A stretch of DNA of 64,000 bases from Lysinibacillus sp. ZYM-1 (GTDB lineage: Bacteria; Bacillota; Bacilli; Bacillales_A; Planococcaceae): positions 62,001 through 126,000 of the forward strand of contig NZ_KQ465120.1 of assembly GCF_001308875.1 (NCBI RefSeq). The letters are read 5' to 3'. The notes under the pieces are model-generated. The model saw only the letters and a list, made by a program, of their open reading frames with translations. It did no database searches and was not told the origin of the DNA. Positions 46,325 to 55,290 of this stretch are shown here, in pieces. The position numbers and the translations under genes were made by a program. Each line of letters starts with the position of its first letter. Within the stretch, counting starts at the first letter, position 1.

Positions 46325-48136
46325 TTACTTTTTATCGTTATACGCTTTTAAAAATTCTTTTACTTTTTCGCTATCGGCTTCGAGTTTTAAACCAGTGTCA
46401 ACTAAAGGGGATACAGTTGATACAGCAGGCTTTTTATTGCCTTGGTAATAGCTAATGAACTCGTCTTGGTTAATGGAGTATAGAATCGCTTTACGTAAGT
46501 CTGCAGAATCAGAAACTGCACGCCCAGACGTATTCATTTGTAAGTAAGATACAGCATTGCTATCTGCAGTATTTAATGTTAATTTACCATCAGATTTCAC
46601 AATATCCAGCTTCGTTTCTGGCACTGTTTGAAGAACATGAATTTCTCCATTACGTAATGCTGATAAAGCACTATCGACATCAGAGATGAAACGAACATTG
46701 ATTTTCGCAATTTTTGGTTCATACTCACTACCAGCACGGTAAGCAGGGTTTTTCACAAATTGTGCTTCATAATCATTTTTCTTTACTAAAATGTAAGGAC
46801 CACTTGCATAAAGATGGTTGTTATAGGTAGCTGATCCTTCAGTTATTGTAGCTTGATCACCGTAGGCAATATCTTTGTCAGGGTCATAGTTAGCCACATC
46901 ATACGTATTTATACTTGTTACTTGTTTTTCAGATACAATACCTCCAGATTGGTGTGCTAAATAGTTTAACACTTGTGGGAATGGTGTTGGTGTTGTAATT
47001 TTAACAACTTGGTATGAACCTGAAGCATTATTGACAGTGCCTTTATCCTTTGCTAACTGAGCTACAGAAGCAGGAAGGTTTTGTGATAGTGCATCTAGAA
47101 CTGTTTGATCAGAGCCAGATACTTTTTTGTTTTGTAACTCAGCTAAATCTGAAACAATTTCTACTGTTTCAATATTTTCATGGATACTATAAGTACGATG
47201 ATCTGGCACTGAATTAGCATCTTTGGCACGGTTTAATGAGAAGACCACATCTTCAGCAGATACTAAATCACCTGTATCGACTGCTGCACCATCTTTCACT
47301 GCGGCGAAATGAATATCATCGCGTAAAATAAAGTAATATTCTTGATTGCCTTCTGCCATTACATGGTTATAAGATAATGAACCATCTGATACAACGTCAT
47401 CAGTGTCCGTTAAGTTAACAAGACGAACATACATATTTGTGTTTAATGTGTTAATGGAACCATCATTTCCTTTAATTGGGTCAAGAGAAGTAAGAGAATT
47501 AATAGTTTGGTGTAATATTAATGGTTCAGTAGCATTTTTAGCAGAATCATTAAATTCGATCTTTTCCCATACTTGCGCACGAGATTTTGGTAAATGTACA
47601 GTCTTAGGATTTACTAATTCAGAGTAGATACCTTGATACTTATTGGAAATATATAAAGGTGCAATATAAGCTTGATCTAATACTAATAATTGCTCTAAAT
47701 CTTTATATTTAGCCGCTGCTTCTTCGCCAGTCAATGTACTTGCTTCATCGATTAGTGCATCTAATTTTGAATCTGCAACAACACTGTAATCCCCACCAGT
47801 TTTAAATAAACCACGAACAGCATAGTCAGGGTTACCTGTTACTGTTGTCCAGCTTGATAGAGCAAGATCATAGTTACCTGCTTCTTTTTGGGCTGAGAAT
47901 GAACCGTAGTCTGGTTGAATGTTCAGTTTTACATCAAATCCATTTTTTACTAATTGGTCACGTACAATATTCATATCTTCTTCAGAAGATGCCATTCCTA
48001 ATAGTTCAATAGCTACCTTGCCATTGCTCTTGTCACTATCTTTTGAATCTTTACTGCCTTCTACATCAGTTTTTGTTTGTACACAGCCAGCTAAAGCTAA
48101 TACTGCGACGAATAAAAATACAAGTAATTTCTTCAT
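46325..48136 (-). CDS. Peptide/nickel-class ABC substrate-binding lipoprotein, circularly permuted
   Basis: 603 aa lipoprotein (LALAGC, Cys18). The family-5 binding-protein parts are in reversed order. Residues ~40-180 look like the usual C-terminal lobe (MNIVRDQLVKNGFDVKLNI, YDLALSSWTT, SKLDALIDEAS, QAYIAPLYIS). Residues ~205-600 then give the usual start and middle: SLTSLDP at 214-220, YYFILRDDIHF at 267-277, LVSAEDVVFSLNR at 291-303, ASGPY at 444-448, ALRNGEIHVLQ at 493-503, DLRKAILYSINQDEF at 546-560, ending at EKVKEFLKAYN where normal proteins continue into the C-terminal lobe. I infer a true circular permutation. GGAGG ribosome binding site; third gene of the operon. Ligand unknown. Confidence 0.85.
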   Translation of the reverse strand: MKKLLVFLFVAVLALAGCVQTKTDVEGSKDSKDSDKSNGKVAIELLGMASSEEDMNIVRDQLVKNGFDVKLNIQPDYGSFSAQKEAGNYDLALSSWTTVTGNPDYAVRGLFKTGGDYSVVADSKLDALIDEASTLTGEEAAAKYKDLEQLLVLDQAYIAPLYISNKYQGIYSELVNPKTVHLPKSRAQVWEKIEFNDSAKNATEPLILHQTINSLTSLDPIKGNDGSINTLNTNMYVRLVNLTDTDDVVSDGSLSYNHVMAEGNQEYYFILRDDIHFAAVKDGAAVDTGDLVSAEDVVFSLNRAKDANSVPDHRTYSIHENIETVEIVSDLAELQNKKVSGSDQTVLDALSQNLPASVAQLAKDKGTVNNASGSYQVVKITTPTPFPQVLNYLAHQSGGIVSEKQVTSINTYDVANYDPDKDIAYGDQATITEGSATYNNHLYASGPYILVKKNDYEAQFVKNPAYRAGSEYEPKIAKINVRFISDVDSALSALRNGEIHVLQTVPETKLDIVKSDGKLTLNTADSNAVSYLQMNTSGRAVSDSADLRKAILYSINQDEFISYYQGNKKPAVSTVSPLVDTGLKLEADSEKVKEFLKAYNDKK

Positions 48137-48148
48137 AGTAACCTCCGA

Positions 48149-49645
48149 TTAATTTGTTTTTGGATCTAAAGCATCTCGTAAGCCGTCTCCTAAGAAGTTA
48201 AAGGAGAGGACAAGAAGCATAATACAAAGACCTGGGAAAATAGCAACATACGAATGTGTCTCCAGGTACGTACTACCAACTTTTAGAATATTGCCCCATT
48301 CGGGAATATGAGGCTCAATACCAAGCCCTAAAAAACTTAAACTACTTGTTGAAATGACAGCGCCACCAATCGTAAGCGTTGCTTTCACAATCATGGGTGC
48401 TAATGAATTAGGGACAATGTGCTTGAAAATAATAGCCGCATCAGATGCACCCAAAGCTCTGGCAGATTCGACAAATTCATAATTTGCTAGTTGCATGACA
48501 TTTGCCCGCATTGTACGAGCATAGGTTGGGATTGCCCCAACACTAAGTGCAATAATAAGATTGACCGTGTTAGCACCAAATGCAGCAATAATAGCAATAG
48601 CTAACAAAATACCTGGGATGGCATATAAAATATCAAGGCTCCGCATGATGACATTGTCGGTTGTTTTTCCGTAATAGCCCGAAAACGCCCCTAAAGCTCC
48701 TCCAACCAATGCAGGAATAATCGTTGAGAAAAATCCGACGATTAACGAAATTCGTGCCCCAAATACAATACGAGAAAATAAATCTCGCCCGTAATTATCT
48801 GTGCCTAGAGGATATTCTAATGATGGTGTTTGTAGCAGGGCACCGTAATTATTTTCTGTAGCAAAGTCATAGTCAAAAGTCCAAGTACTTGTGACAGATA
48901 ATGAGAACATTAAAATAACGAAAAATAACCCGAAAACGGCCATCGTATTACGTAAAATCTTTTCCCATATTTTTTGCCACTTCTCAATGGAAGAAGGGTT
49001 TGCCTGTCGAGCCTTTTGAATAAGACTATAACCAAGCAATGTAGCAAATAGGTTACCAGTGAAAGAAGCCAATAGTAGTAATATACCTGGGATAAGCATC
49101 CATTTCGGTGCCTCAGTAGGTGTGACAAATTTAATGCATAAAATTGTCATCACGATATAAACAAGCGCGAGCACTAAGAAAACACCCATCGCAATTAAAA
49201 AGGTATCTGTTACATATGGTTTAAATAAGTTCAATGCTGCAATACCAATGATGAATAATTGTGTAATGAAGGCATAAGCAGCAAAAGTATATTCTGCAGT
49301 CCTTCTTTTTGCTACAAGCATAAAAGCAAAAGATGTAGAAAAAATATTGCCTGAAAGTACTGTTAATAATAGTGGATAGCCAAAAATACGGGTACTCCTT
49401 TGGATTTCACCAAACTTTGCTAAATCATTTTTAAGTCGTAAATTTACAAAAGCCACATAGGCTGTAGTAATTGCATAAATAACAAAGAAGAGTAGTACAA
49501 CAGGTCGCCAGCTATGGGTAGAGAAATTATAGCTATAGGCTAGAAATAGTAAAGAAAACAGTAAGGAAAAGACAAAAGTAAAATGAGAATTGACATATTC
49601 CTGTGTAATCTTCAAAAGTAGTTTGACATGTAAGATGTTTTTCAC
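48149..49645 (-). CDS. OppC/DppC-type ABC permease with N-terminal membrane extension
   Basis: 498 aa, about 200 longer than DppC/OppC. Residues ~1-230 are an extra membrane domain of about six helices with no recognised family. The permease core follows (GALLQTPSLEYPLGTDNYGRDLFSRIVFGARISL at ~270-305, EAA loop YEFVESARALGASDAAIIFKHIVPNSLAP at ~400-428, LSFLGLGIEPHIPEWGNIL). GTG start with AAAGGAGGATCACCT, 13 bases after the upstream permease; SBP gene 12 bases after. Fits import of peptides, metals or opines; no ligand is implied. Confidence 0.88.
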   Translation of the reverse strand: MKNILHVKLLLKITQEYVNSHFTFVFSLLFSLLFLAYSYNFSTHSWRPVVLLFFVIYAITTAYVAFVNLRLKNDLAKFGEIQRSTRIFGYPLLLTVLSGNIFSTSFAFMLVAKRRTAEYTFAAYAFITQLFIIGIAALNLFKPYVTDTFLIAMGVFLVLALVYIVMTILCIKFVTPTEAPKWMLIPGILLLLASFTGNLFATLLGYSLIQKARQANPSSIEKWQKIWEKILRNTMAVFGLFFVILMFSLSVTSTWTFDYDFATENNYGALLQTPSLEYPLGTDNYGRDLFSRIVFGARISLIVGFFSTIIPALVGGALGAFSGYYGKTTDNVIMRSLDILYAIPGILLAIAIIAAFGANTVNLIIALSVGAIPTYARTMRANVMQLANYEFVESARALGASDAAIIFKHIVPNSLAPMIVKATLTIGGAVISTSSLSFLGLGIEPHIPEWGNILKVGSTYLETHSYVAIFPGLCIMLLVLSFNFLGDGLRDALDPKTN

Positions 49646-49658
49646 AGGTGATCCTCCT

Positions 49659-51089
49659 TTAAGACTTCTTCATTTTCGAGCGAATGCGTGGATCAAAAAA
49701 GGCATACATGATATCAATCAATAAATTGACAATCGAGATAGTGATAGCAATATAAACAACGCCCCCAAGAATAGCTGGAATATCAGGGATAAATTGTTTA
49801 TCAACAATATAGCTACCAATCCCACTAATGTTGAATACCTTTTCTGTAACTGATGCGCCCCCCAACATACCTCCAAAAAGAAGTCCAATCACCGTAATAA
49901 TCGGAATCATGGCATTGCGAATGGCATGTTTTGAAATCACTTTAAATTCATTTAACCCTTTTGCTTTAGCTGTAATAATGTAATCTTCGTGAATCACCTC
50001 AAGCATACTCGACCTTGTCATCCTTGCAATGGATGCTGTAATGGATGTACCCAGGACAATAATTGGCATGATAAGAGATAACCAATTTTGAGGGTTATAG
50101 GTCGCTGGAAACCATTGTAGCTTTAACGCGAACGTTAAAATAAAGATTAAACCTTGCCAAAAGCTTGGGATGGATAAACCAATTAAAGCAATAAACATAA
50201 ATGTATAATCCAAATACGAATTTGGACGAACCGCTGAAATAATACCGACTGGAATGGCAATAGCGACAGCCATTAACAGTGACAATACAGCTATTTCAAG
50301 TGTGACAGGAAATTTATTGGCAATGCTGTGCGTAATGTCTTCTTTACCTGCAAAGGATGTACCTAAATCAAAAGTAAATAGGCCAGATAGTGAATGCCAT
50401 AGCTGTGATAAATAAGGTAGATCCAATCCATGTATACGATTAAAGTTCGCGATTTGCTCTGGTGTTGCTTCAACTCCGAGTAAGTTTCTGGCTGGATCGA
50501 AAGGTGATAGATACAAAATCGTAAACACTAACGTTGCCACACCAACAATAACAATGAAGCTTTGTAAAATTCTTTCAATGATAAATTGCAGAAATGGGTT
50601 CGCAAATAAGATTAGTACTACATAAAATAAAACAGCTGGTAGGAAGGTAAGAGCCACAAAACGTTTGTTTTTCAGTTGCTGATTAAAAAATTGTTCATAA
50701 GTTAGTTGTTGTATGCCCTCTTTTTGTAAATCTTGGTCTACTTGCTGTTGAAGCTTTCTATTGGCTAATTGATTCGCCAATTGCTGTATTTGCGACGATG
50801 ATACAGCTTCTTTAAAAAAGGTGGATTTTGCTATTTCTTGCTGTTCAAATGATTGCTGCCATTGAGCAAATAAATCATTTTCCATGTAGTGTTGACTACG
50901 CAATTCAAAAGCCTGATCGTAAGTGTTTAAATGTTTTCTTTTCCAATAGATAAAGTATGTAAATGGATGAACCAAAACACTTAAAAGAAAAAGTATCATT
51001 TTGTAAGGCTTTTGATGCATTAGTTTTTGATAAATCATAGAAAAGAAAGTAAATTCCTTAGATTTTAAATGATTTTTTGAAGTAACCAT
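49659..51089 (-). CDS. OppB/DppB-type ABC permease with N-terminal extension
   Basis: 476 aa, about 165 longer than OppB/DppB. The extension has a membrane helix (~31-50), a Gln-rich helical hydrophilic domain (~60-145) and a second helix (~147-166). The canonical core starts near 171 (ERILQSFIVIVGVATLVFTILYLSPFDPARNLLG), and the EAA loop (HEDYIITAKAKGLNEFKVISKHAIRNAMIP) lies at ~370-400. GGAGG at proper spacing. First gene of the permease-permease-SBP operon. I know of no family name for the extension. Confidence 0.88.
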   Translation of the reverse strand: MVTSKNHLKSKEFTFFSMIYQKLMHQKPYKMILFLLSVLVHPFTYFIYWKRKHLNTYDQAFELRSQHYMENDLFAQWQQSFEQQEIAKSTFFKEAVSSSQIQQLANQLANRKLQQQVDQDLQKEGIQQLTYEQFFNQQLKNKRFVALTFLPAVLFYVVLILFANPFLQFIIERILQSFIVIVGVATLVFTILYLSPFDPARNLLGVEATPEQIANFNRIHGLDLPYLSQLWHSLSGLFTFDLGTSFAGKEDITHSIANKFPVTLEIAVLSLLMAVAIAIPVGIISAVRPNSYLDYTFMFIALIGLSIPSFWQGLIFILTFALKLQWFPATYNPQNWLSLIMPIIVLGTSITASIARMTRSSMLEVIHEDYIITAKAKGLNEFKVISKHAIRNAMIPIITVIGLLFGGMLGGASVTEKVFNISGIGSYIVDKQFIPDIPAILGGVVYIAITISIVNLLIDIMYAFFDPRIRSKMKKS

Positions 51090-51127
51090 GCATTTCCTCC
51101 AAACATAAATAAAATATTCAGCATTAT

Positions 51128-51157
51128 ATTGTATAATTCCTATCAGTATTGTAAAGT
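51128..51157. promoter_or_regulatory. Overlapping opposed promoter-like elements
   Basis: Minus strand TTTACA-16-TACAAT and plus strand TTGTAT-17-TAAAGT occupy the same 30 bases, each -35 overlapping the other's -10. Polymerase on one would block the other. Leaders would be ~32 and ~47 nt. Confidence 0.45.
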
Positions 51158-51210
51158 ATGGATTATACTCGAAAGTAAGTCAATCACAAATTTTAAAAAG
51201 GATGGGTCGA

Positions 51211-52950
51211 ATGAGTGAAAAGCTTTTAGAAATCAATAATCTTCGCGTGTCCTTTATCACAGGGGAGACAGAATTTGAAGCTGTAAAAGATGTCAGCTTC
51301 CATCTAAATAAAGGTGAAACACTCGGAATTGTGGGTGAATCGGGTAGTGGGAAAAGTGTAACGGCACGTTCCATTATGCGTCTATTACCTTCGCCACCTT
51401 CATTTATGAAATCTGGCAATATTGTGTTTAAAGGTCAAGAGTTAACTGAATTAGCTGAAAAACAAATGGAAGCGATTCGTGGACAAGATATTAGCATGAT
51501 TTTTCAGGATCCTATGACATCTACAAATCCTACTATTCGAATAGGTGATCAGGTGGCTGAAAGTTTAATCAAGCATCAGTCCATGTCAAAGACAGAAGCC
51601 TATAATCAAACCATTGAATTATTAAAACTGGTTGGAATTCGAGATGCAGAAGAGCGTTATCGCCAATATCCCCATGAATTTTCAGGTGGAATGCGTCAAC
51701 GCGTAATGATTGCTATGGCACTTGCATGTAATCCATCTCTGCTTATCGCGGATGAGCCAACGACAGCACTGGATGTAACCATACAAGCTCAAATTTTAAA
51801 ATTGATGCGTGATATGCAAAAGAAAATGGGCACATCTATTATTTTAATTACACATGATTTGGGAGTAGTCGCCGGAATGTGTGATCGTCTCATTGTTATG
51901 AAAGAAGGAGAAATTGTTGAACAGGGTACAACAGAAGAGATTTTTGCAAATGCCCAACATCCGTATACCCAAAAATTATTGAATGCGCTACCAAAGCTAC
52001 ATGAAAAAAAGCAGCCAAAAGAGATATCAAATATTCAACCAGGTATTGATCGAAATAAACCTTTGATCGAGGTAACACATCTGTCAAAAGAGTTTTCCTT
52101 AGGCAGAGGCCAAACATTAAAAGCTGTCAACGATTTATCGTTCCATATACTCCCAGGTGAAACTTTAGGCTTAGTAGGCGAATCCGGCTCAGGTAAATCT
52201 ACTACGGGTCGAACAATCCTACAGCTTCATCAACCTACAAATGGAGAGGTCTTATATCAAGGGATTCCTGTAACGAGACTAACGAAAAAGCAGTTAAAGG
52301 CCATGCGACGCCATATGCAAATTATTTTTCAAGACCCCTATTCATCGTTAAATCCCCGCAAAAAAATCTTAGATATTATTGGGGAAGCTCTTGATATTCA
52401 TGGCCTAGTGAAGAACCATGAAGAGAGACTACAACGGGTGGAGGAATTGTTAGAACTTGTCGGTTTGAAGAAAGAACATGCCATGCGTTATCCGCATGAA
52501 TTTTCAGGAGGTCAGCGACAACGTATTGGAATTGCTAGAGCATTAGCGGTTGAGCCAAATTTCATTGTCTGTGATGAGCCCTTATCAGCACTAGATGTTT
52601 CCATTCAAAAGCAGATTGTTGATTTATTAAAGGATTTACAACAAAAACTTGGTTTGACGTATTTATTTATTGCACATGATTTATCGATGGTGAAGCATAT
52701 TAGTGATCGTGTAGCAGTCATGTATGCTGGGAAGATTGTTGAATTAGCTGAAAGTGAGGAGCTATATACGAATCCTCAACATCCATACACGCGTGCATTA
52801 TTACGTTCCATCCCAATTCCGGATCCGAAGATTGAGAAACAGAAATATAATGATGCCGAGAATACAGAAGACGTGAAAGTTCACTATGAGGTAGAAAATA
52901 GCCAACTTGTAGAAGTTTCTCCAAATCATTGGGTAGCTGTTACAACGTGA
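51211..52950 (+). CDS. Fused two-domain peptide-transporter ATPase (DppD-DppF type)
   Basis: 579 aa. Two complete ABC cassettes: domain 1 with GESGSGKS at 42-49, [27 protein letters not shown]; domain 2 with GESGSGKS at ~323-330, [27 protein letters not shown]. Each ends in an oligopeptide-type NAxHPYT(Q/R) tail ([26 protein letters not shown]). This fuses what are usually OppD and OppF. ATG at 51211 follows AAAAAGGATGG. Divergent from the permease/SBP operon and most likely its energy unit. A short charged tail ([19 protein letters not shown]) lies at the C-terminus. Confidence 0.93.
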   Translation: MSEKLLEINNLRVSFITGETEFEAVKDVSFHLNKGETLGIVGESGSGKSVTARSIMRLLPSPPSFMKSGNIVFKGQELTELAEKQMEAIRGQDISMIFQDPMTSTNPTIRIGDQVAESLIKHQSMSKTEAYNQTIELLKLVGIRDAEERYRQYPHEFSGGMRQRVMIAMALACNPSLLIADEPTTALDVTIQAQILKLMRDMQKKMGTSIILITHDLGVVAGMCDRLIVMKEGEIVEQGTTEEIFANAQHPYTQKLLNALPKLHEKKQPKEISNIQPGIDRNKPLIEVTHLSKEFSLGRGQTLKAVNDLSFHILPGETLGLVGESGSGKSTTGRTILQLHQPTNGEVLYQGIPVTRLTKKQLKAMRRHMQIIFQDPYSSLNPRKKILDIIGEALDIHGLVKNHEERLQRVEELLELVGLKKEHAMRYPHEFSGGQRQRIGIARALAVEPNFIVCDEPLSALDVSIQKQIVDLLKDLQQKLGLTYLFIAHDLSMVKHISDRVAVMYAGKIVELAESEELYTNPQHPYTRALLRSIPIPDPKIEKQKYNDAENTEDVKVHYEVENSQLVEVSPNHWVAVTT

Positions 52951-53083
52951 TAGCTTGAATGTAGTAGCTTGATATTTTACAATAGAAACATCGTGAAACT
53001 TTTTGTCCTCTGGGTGATAAGTTGAGCAACTTATATGAATATTAGGTATAAGAAAAGATGATTAGTTGTGAGGGGCCTTCTAC
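52951..53083. other. Start of AT-rich accessory region
   Basis: No gene seen. A GAGGGG ribosome binding site for the next small ORF lies at its end. Conserved gene order breaks here. Confidence 0.5.
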
Positions 53084-53296
53084 ATGAAAATGCAAGATGT
53101 AAAAACTTTAATAACAAGTGGTACAATTCTTCTTGCTGTAGCATTGTACATGATATTTGGCAGATCTCCTGCGGAAGAAATAGATACAACAGTTACAGAT
53201 CAACAAGGAAGTATTTCTATTGAGTAAGTGGAAGAAACTGGAAACAAACGCTTTGATGTAGACTATATTAAAGCATATGATGGGTTATCACTATAA
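53084..53296 (+). pseudogene. Small membrane-peptide gene interrupted by an in-frame stop
   Basis: GAGGGGCCTTCTAC precedes the ATG. Codons 1-47 encode a one-helix peptide (KTLITSGTILLAVALYMIFG, then acidic tail). A TAA at 53225-53227 is followed in the same frame by 22 more codons (VEETGNKRFDVDYIKAYDGL...) to a second stop at 53294-53296, suggesting a once ~70-residue protein. It has a shorter paralog at 53687. Either a pseudogene, a functional 47-mer, or stop read-through; the first is simplest. Confidence 0.55.
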
Positions 53297-53686
53297 AACT
53301 GTACATTAAAATATTGTACACATTAAAATCGTAAAGTGTTGATATTACTGTAATTTCATGTAGGTCTTCAAAATATAGGTGTACACAATAAAATTTATTT
53401 AATTATAGATTATAGTCTTATCTTGATTAACTATGTTTGTATACAGTGTACATATTTAGCTGATATAGAATAATGATATATCAGCTAAATATTTATAAAT
53501 ATTGCTTAATAATAAAGGTATTATGATCTTCGGTTTTTAAGACTGAAGATTTTTTATATGTAAGGTAGTAATTAAATTATTGTTGAAAATTCTTAGTAGA
53601 AAATAAATCAAATTCATTGTGATATTAGTGTATTGATAATAGACTTAAATAAGATATTAATGAAAGCTAGAAGAGAGGTACGGAAA
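53297..53686. other. Gene-free stretch with hairpins
   Basis: TATTTAGCTGATATA (53453-53467) and TATATCAGCTAAATA (53477-53491) form a perfect 15-bp inverted repeat. A terminator-like hairpin GATCTTCGGTTTTT...GACTGAAGATTTTTT lies at 53526-53556. TGTACA/TACACATTAAAAT-like repeats occur near 53303-53330. No other gene was seen. Confidence 0.6.
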
Positions 53687-53767
53687 ATGAGTGACAAAGA
53701 TATTAAAACGCTAATTACAAGTGGAACAATTATTTTAGCTTTTGTATTATATTTGATATTCAAATAA
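53687..53767 (+). CDS. Tiny single-helix membrane peptide
   Basis: 26 aa: a polar start (MSDKDIKTLITSG) and one hydrophobic helix (TIILAFVLYLIFK). AGAGGTACGGAAA lies before the ATG. Nearly identical in its first 22 residues to the N-terminus of the interrupted ORF at 53084, so a duplicated gene family. Role unknown; could be a membrane stress peptide or leader. Too short for ordinary gene callers. Confidence 0.6.
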   Translation: MSDKDIKTLITSGTIILAFVLYLIFK

Positions 53768-53777
53768 AATTAAGATC

Positions 53778-53809
53778 GATCTTCAGTTTTAATTTAACTG
53801 AGGATTTTT
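53778..53809 (+). terminator. Terminator after the tiny membrane-peptide gene
   Basis: GATCTTCAGTT / AACTGAGGATT stem then TTTAGTTTT; similar in sequence to the hairpin at 53526. Confidence 0.75.
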
Positions 53810-53850
53810 AGTTTTATAAAGAGATATAAATTAGAAAGTAGAGTGTAAAT

Positions 53851-54663
53851 TTGAAGAAAATTATTTTTGCTTTATTCATTTCTACATTGGTTCTGAGTGC
53901 ATGCGCAGAAGAAACTAGTACGAATATTATTGAGAATGAAGATATAGAAGGTCTTATATCATCAACGATAGAAAATGCTGAGAAACACGATGTAAGTAAG
54001 TTTGAAGAATATGAGCTTGAAAATGTAATTGACGGTGATACAGTAAGAATAAAATATAACGGCAGCTCTGAAAAAGTTCGTTTTTTACTTGTTGATACTC
54101 CTGAAACTAATCATGAGACATTAGGAGAGCAACCGTACGGACCAGAAGCTAAAGAATTTACTAAGCAACTTTTAGATGGTCAAGATACAATATATTTAGA
54201 ATTTGATGTTTCTTATCGTGATAAATATAAAAGACTACTTGCCTATATTTATACCAAAGAGGGTATAAGTGTCCAAGAGCAGTTATTGAAAAATGGATTG
54301 GCACGTGTGGCTTATATATATGAACCAAATACAAAGCACGTAGATTGGTTTAAATCGGTTCAAAAAACTGCACAACAGTCAGCTATTGGTATTTGGTCAA
54401 TTGAAGACTATGTAACGAATCGTGGATACGACAAGGATGCTTATTATGCCACTACAGAAAGAAATAAAGATAATAAGAAAAAAGAAAATGATAAATCTAT
54501 TACTAATGAAAACAGTTGTGTAATTAAAGGTAATATCAATTCAAAAGGAAATAAGATTTATCATATGCCTGGTCAACACGATTATGACAATACAATAGCT
54601 GAAGAAATGTTCTGCACTAAAGAAGAGGCAGAGGATGCTGGATTTCTACCAGCAAAACAATAA
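53851..54663 (+). CDS. Thermonuclease-family lipoprotein
   Basis: 270 aa from TTG. Lipoprotein signal ending LSAC (Cys18). SNase/OB-fold nuclease at ~58-190: VIDGDTVRIKY, RFLLVDTPETNHE, EQPYGPEAKEF (catalytic region Arg and Glu partly conserved: VRFLLVDTPE, FDVSYRDKYKRLLAYIY). A C-terminal small Cys-containing module at ~222-270 (CVIKGNINSKGNKIYHMPG...FCTKEEAEDAGFLPAK) is often seen on secreted nucleases and may bind envelope material. Acts outside the membrane on DNA or RNA. Preceded by two small membrane-peptide genes. Confidence 0.85.
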   Translation: MKKIIFALFISTLVLSACAEETSTNIIENEDIEGLISSTIENAEKHDVSKFEEYELENVIDGDTVRIKYNGSSEKVRFLLVDTPETNHETLGEQPYGPEAKEFTKQLLDGQDTIYLEFDVSYRDKYKRLLAYIYTKEGISVQEQLLKNGLARVAYIYEPNTKHVDWFKSVQKTAQQSAIGIWSIEDYVTNRGYDKDAYYATTERNKDNKKKENDKSITNENSCVIKGNINSKGNKIYHMPGQHDYDNTIAEEMFCTKEEAEDAGFLPAKQ

Positions 54664-54793
54664 AATAATTCAAATTTCCTGTCTCTATAAAGAAGGGATT
54701 TCATTTTTTCTTTTGGATTAGGACCCTATTAAGTGATGAAAATTTCCCCATTAATGAGCCATTTTAAGGCCAAATCACGGATTGTAGCTTTGT

Positions 54794-54868
54794 AAAAAAG
54801 ATTAATCGTTTATAATAAAGATTGATAAAAATCATCTCATTAATTATTCTTTGAGATGATTTTTTTAT
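54794..54868 (+). other. Direct repeat copy 1 with -10-like box and terminator
   Basis: Repeat 54794-54833 has TATAAT at 54811-54816 and runs into a terminator hairpin AAATCATCTCA / TGAGATGATTTTTTT (54829-54868). Confidence 0.65.
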
Positions 54869-54909
54869 TGGACATTTATGTGTTTTTTGTAAAAAAGTTA
54901 CACCGTTTT

Positions 54910-54947
54910 ACCCCTTTGGATAATATTAATCCGAAGGGGTGTTTTTT
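54910..54947 (+). terminator. Terminator-like hairpin over the TnsA-remnant ribosome site
   Basis: ACCCCTTTGGAT / ATCCGAAGGGGT stem followed by GTTTTTT. Its 3' arm contains the AAGGGG site of the downstream ORF. Confidence 0.75.
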
Positions 54948-55052
54948 ATGTCAAAACGAACTAGAACATCTAAAGTCGAAAAGTGGATGAAAGAATGTCG
55001 TGGCTCTGGAGTTGGAGTGGAATATAAATCATTGTTAAACATTCAAGTGTAG
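54948..55052 (+). pseudogene. TnsA N-terminal remnant (Tn7-like transposase subunit)
   Basis: 34 codons. SKRTRTSKVEKWMKECRGSG then VEYKSLLNIQV fits the TnsA start (KR.R....KI.KWIKEGRGQG.G.EYK.WL.IQDVPS). TnsA is the endonuclease that makes the 5' cuts in Tn7-like transposition. Everything after the first ~34 residues is missing and no TnsB/C is near, so this is a decayed or truncated copy. Could also be a small repurposed ORF. Confidence 0.6.
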
Positions 55053-55059
55053 TTTTTTT

Positions 55060-55120
55060 AAAAGATTGATCATTTATAATAAAGTTTGATTAAAAATCCT
55101 GTGTTGATATGCAGGATCTT
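55060..55120 (+). other. Direct repeat copy 2 with -10-like box and hairpin
   Basis: 55060-55098 matches 54794-54833 with three mismatches and one indel, again with TATAAT (55076-55081) and running into a small hairpin AATCCTG / CAGGATcTTTT. Confidence 0.65.
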
Positions 55121-55123
55121 TTG

Positions 55124-55150
55124 TTCAACAAACGGGCCATTTAATTGAAT
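55124..55150. repeat. Dispersed TTCAACAAACGGGC repeat, copy 1
   Basis: TTCAACAAACGGGCCATTTAATTGAAT; ends TTCAA.../...TTGAA are complementary. Relatives occur near 59351-59410 and 60986-61055. Confidence 0.65.
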
Positions 55151-55290
55151 ACCACTTCTAAATTAAAAATAGGACTTTATGTTAATATTGATGTGATTTT
55201 GTTAAACGATGTACTTAAGTAAGCTAACGGGGTAGTTTAGTTGAAAAGATAATTAGTATGTGTCAGAAGATAATATCCAAAACTCAATAC
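55151..55290. other. AT-rich spacer upstream of tetR
   Basis: No gene seen between the repeat and the tetR promoter. Confidence 0.4.

Noticed and set aside
53301-53500. Inverted repeat as an insertion sequence end
   Set aside because: No transposase ORF or target duplication was found; kept only as a hairpin.
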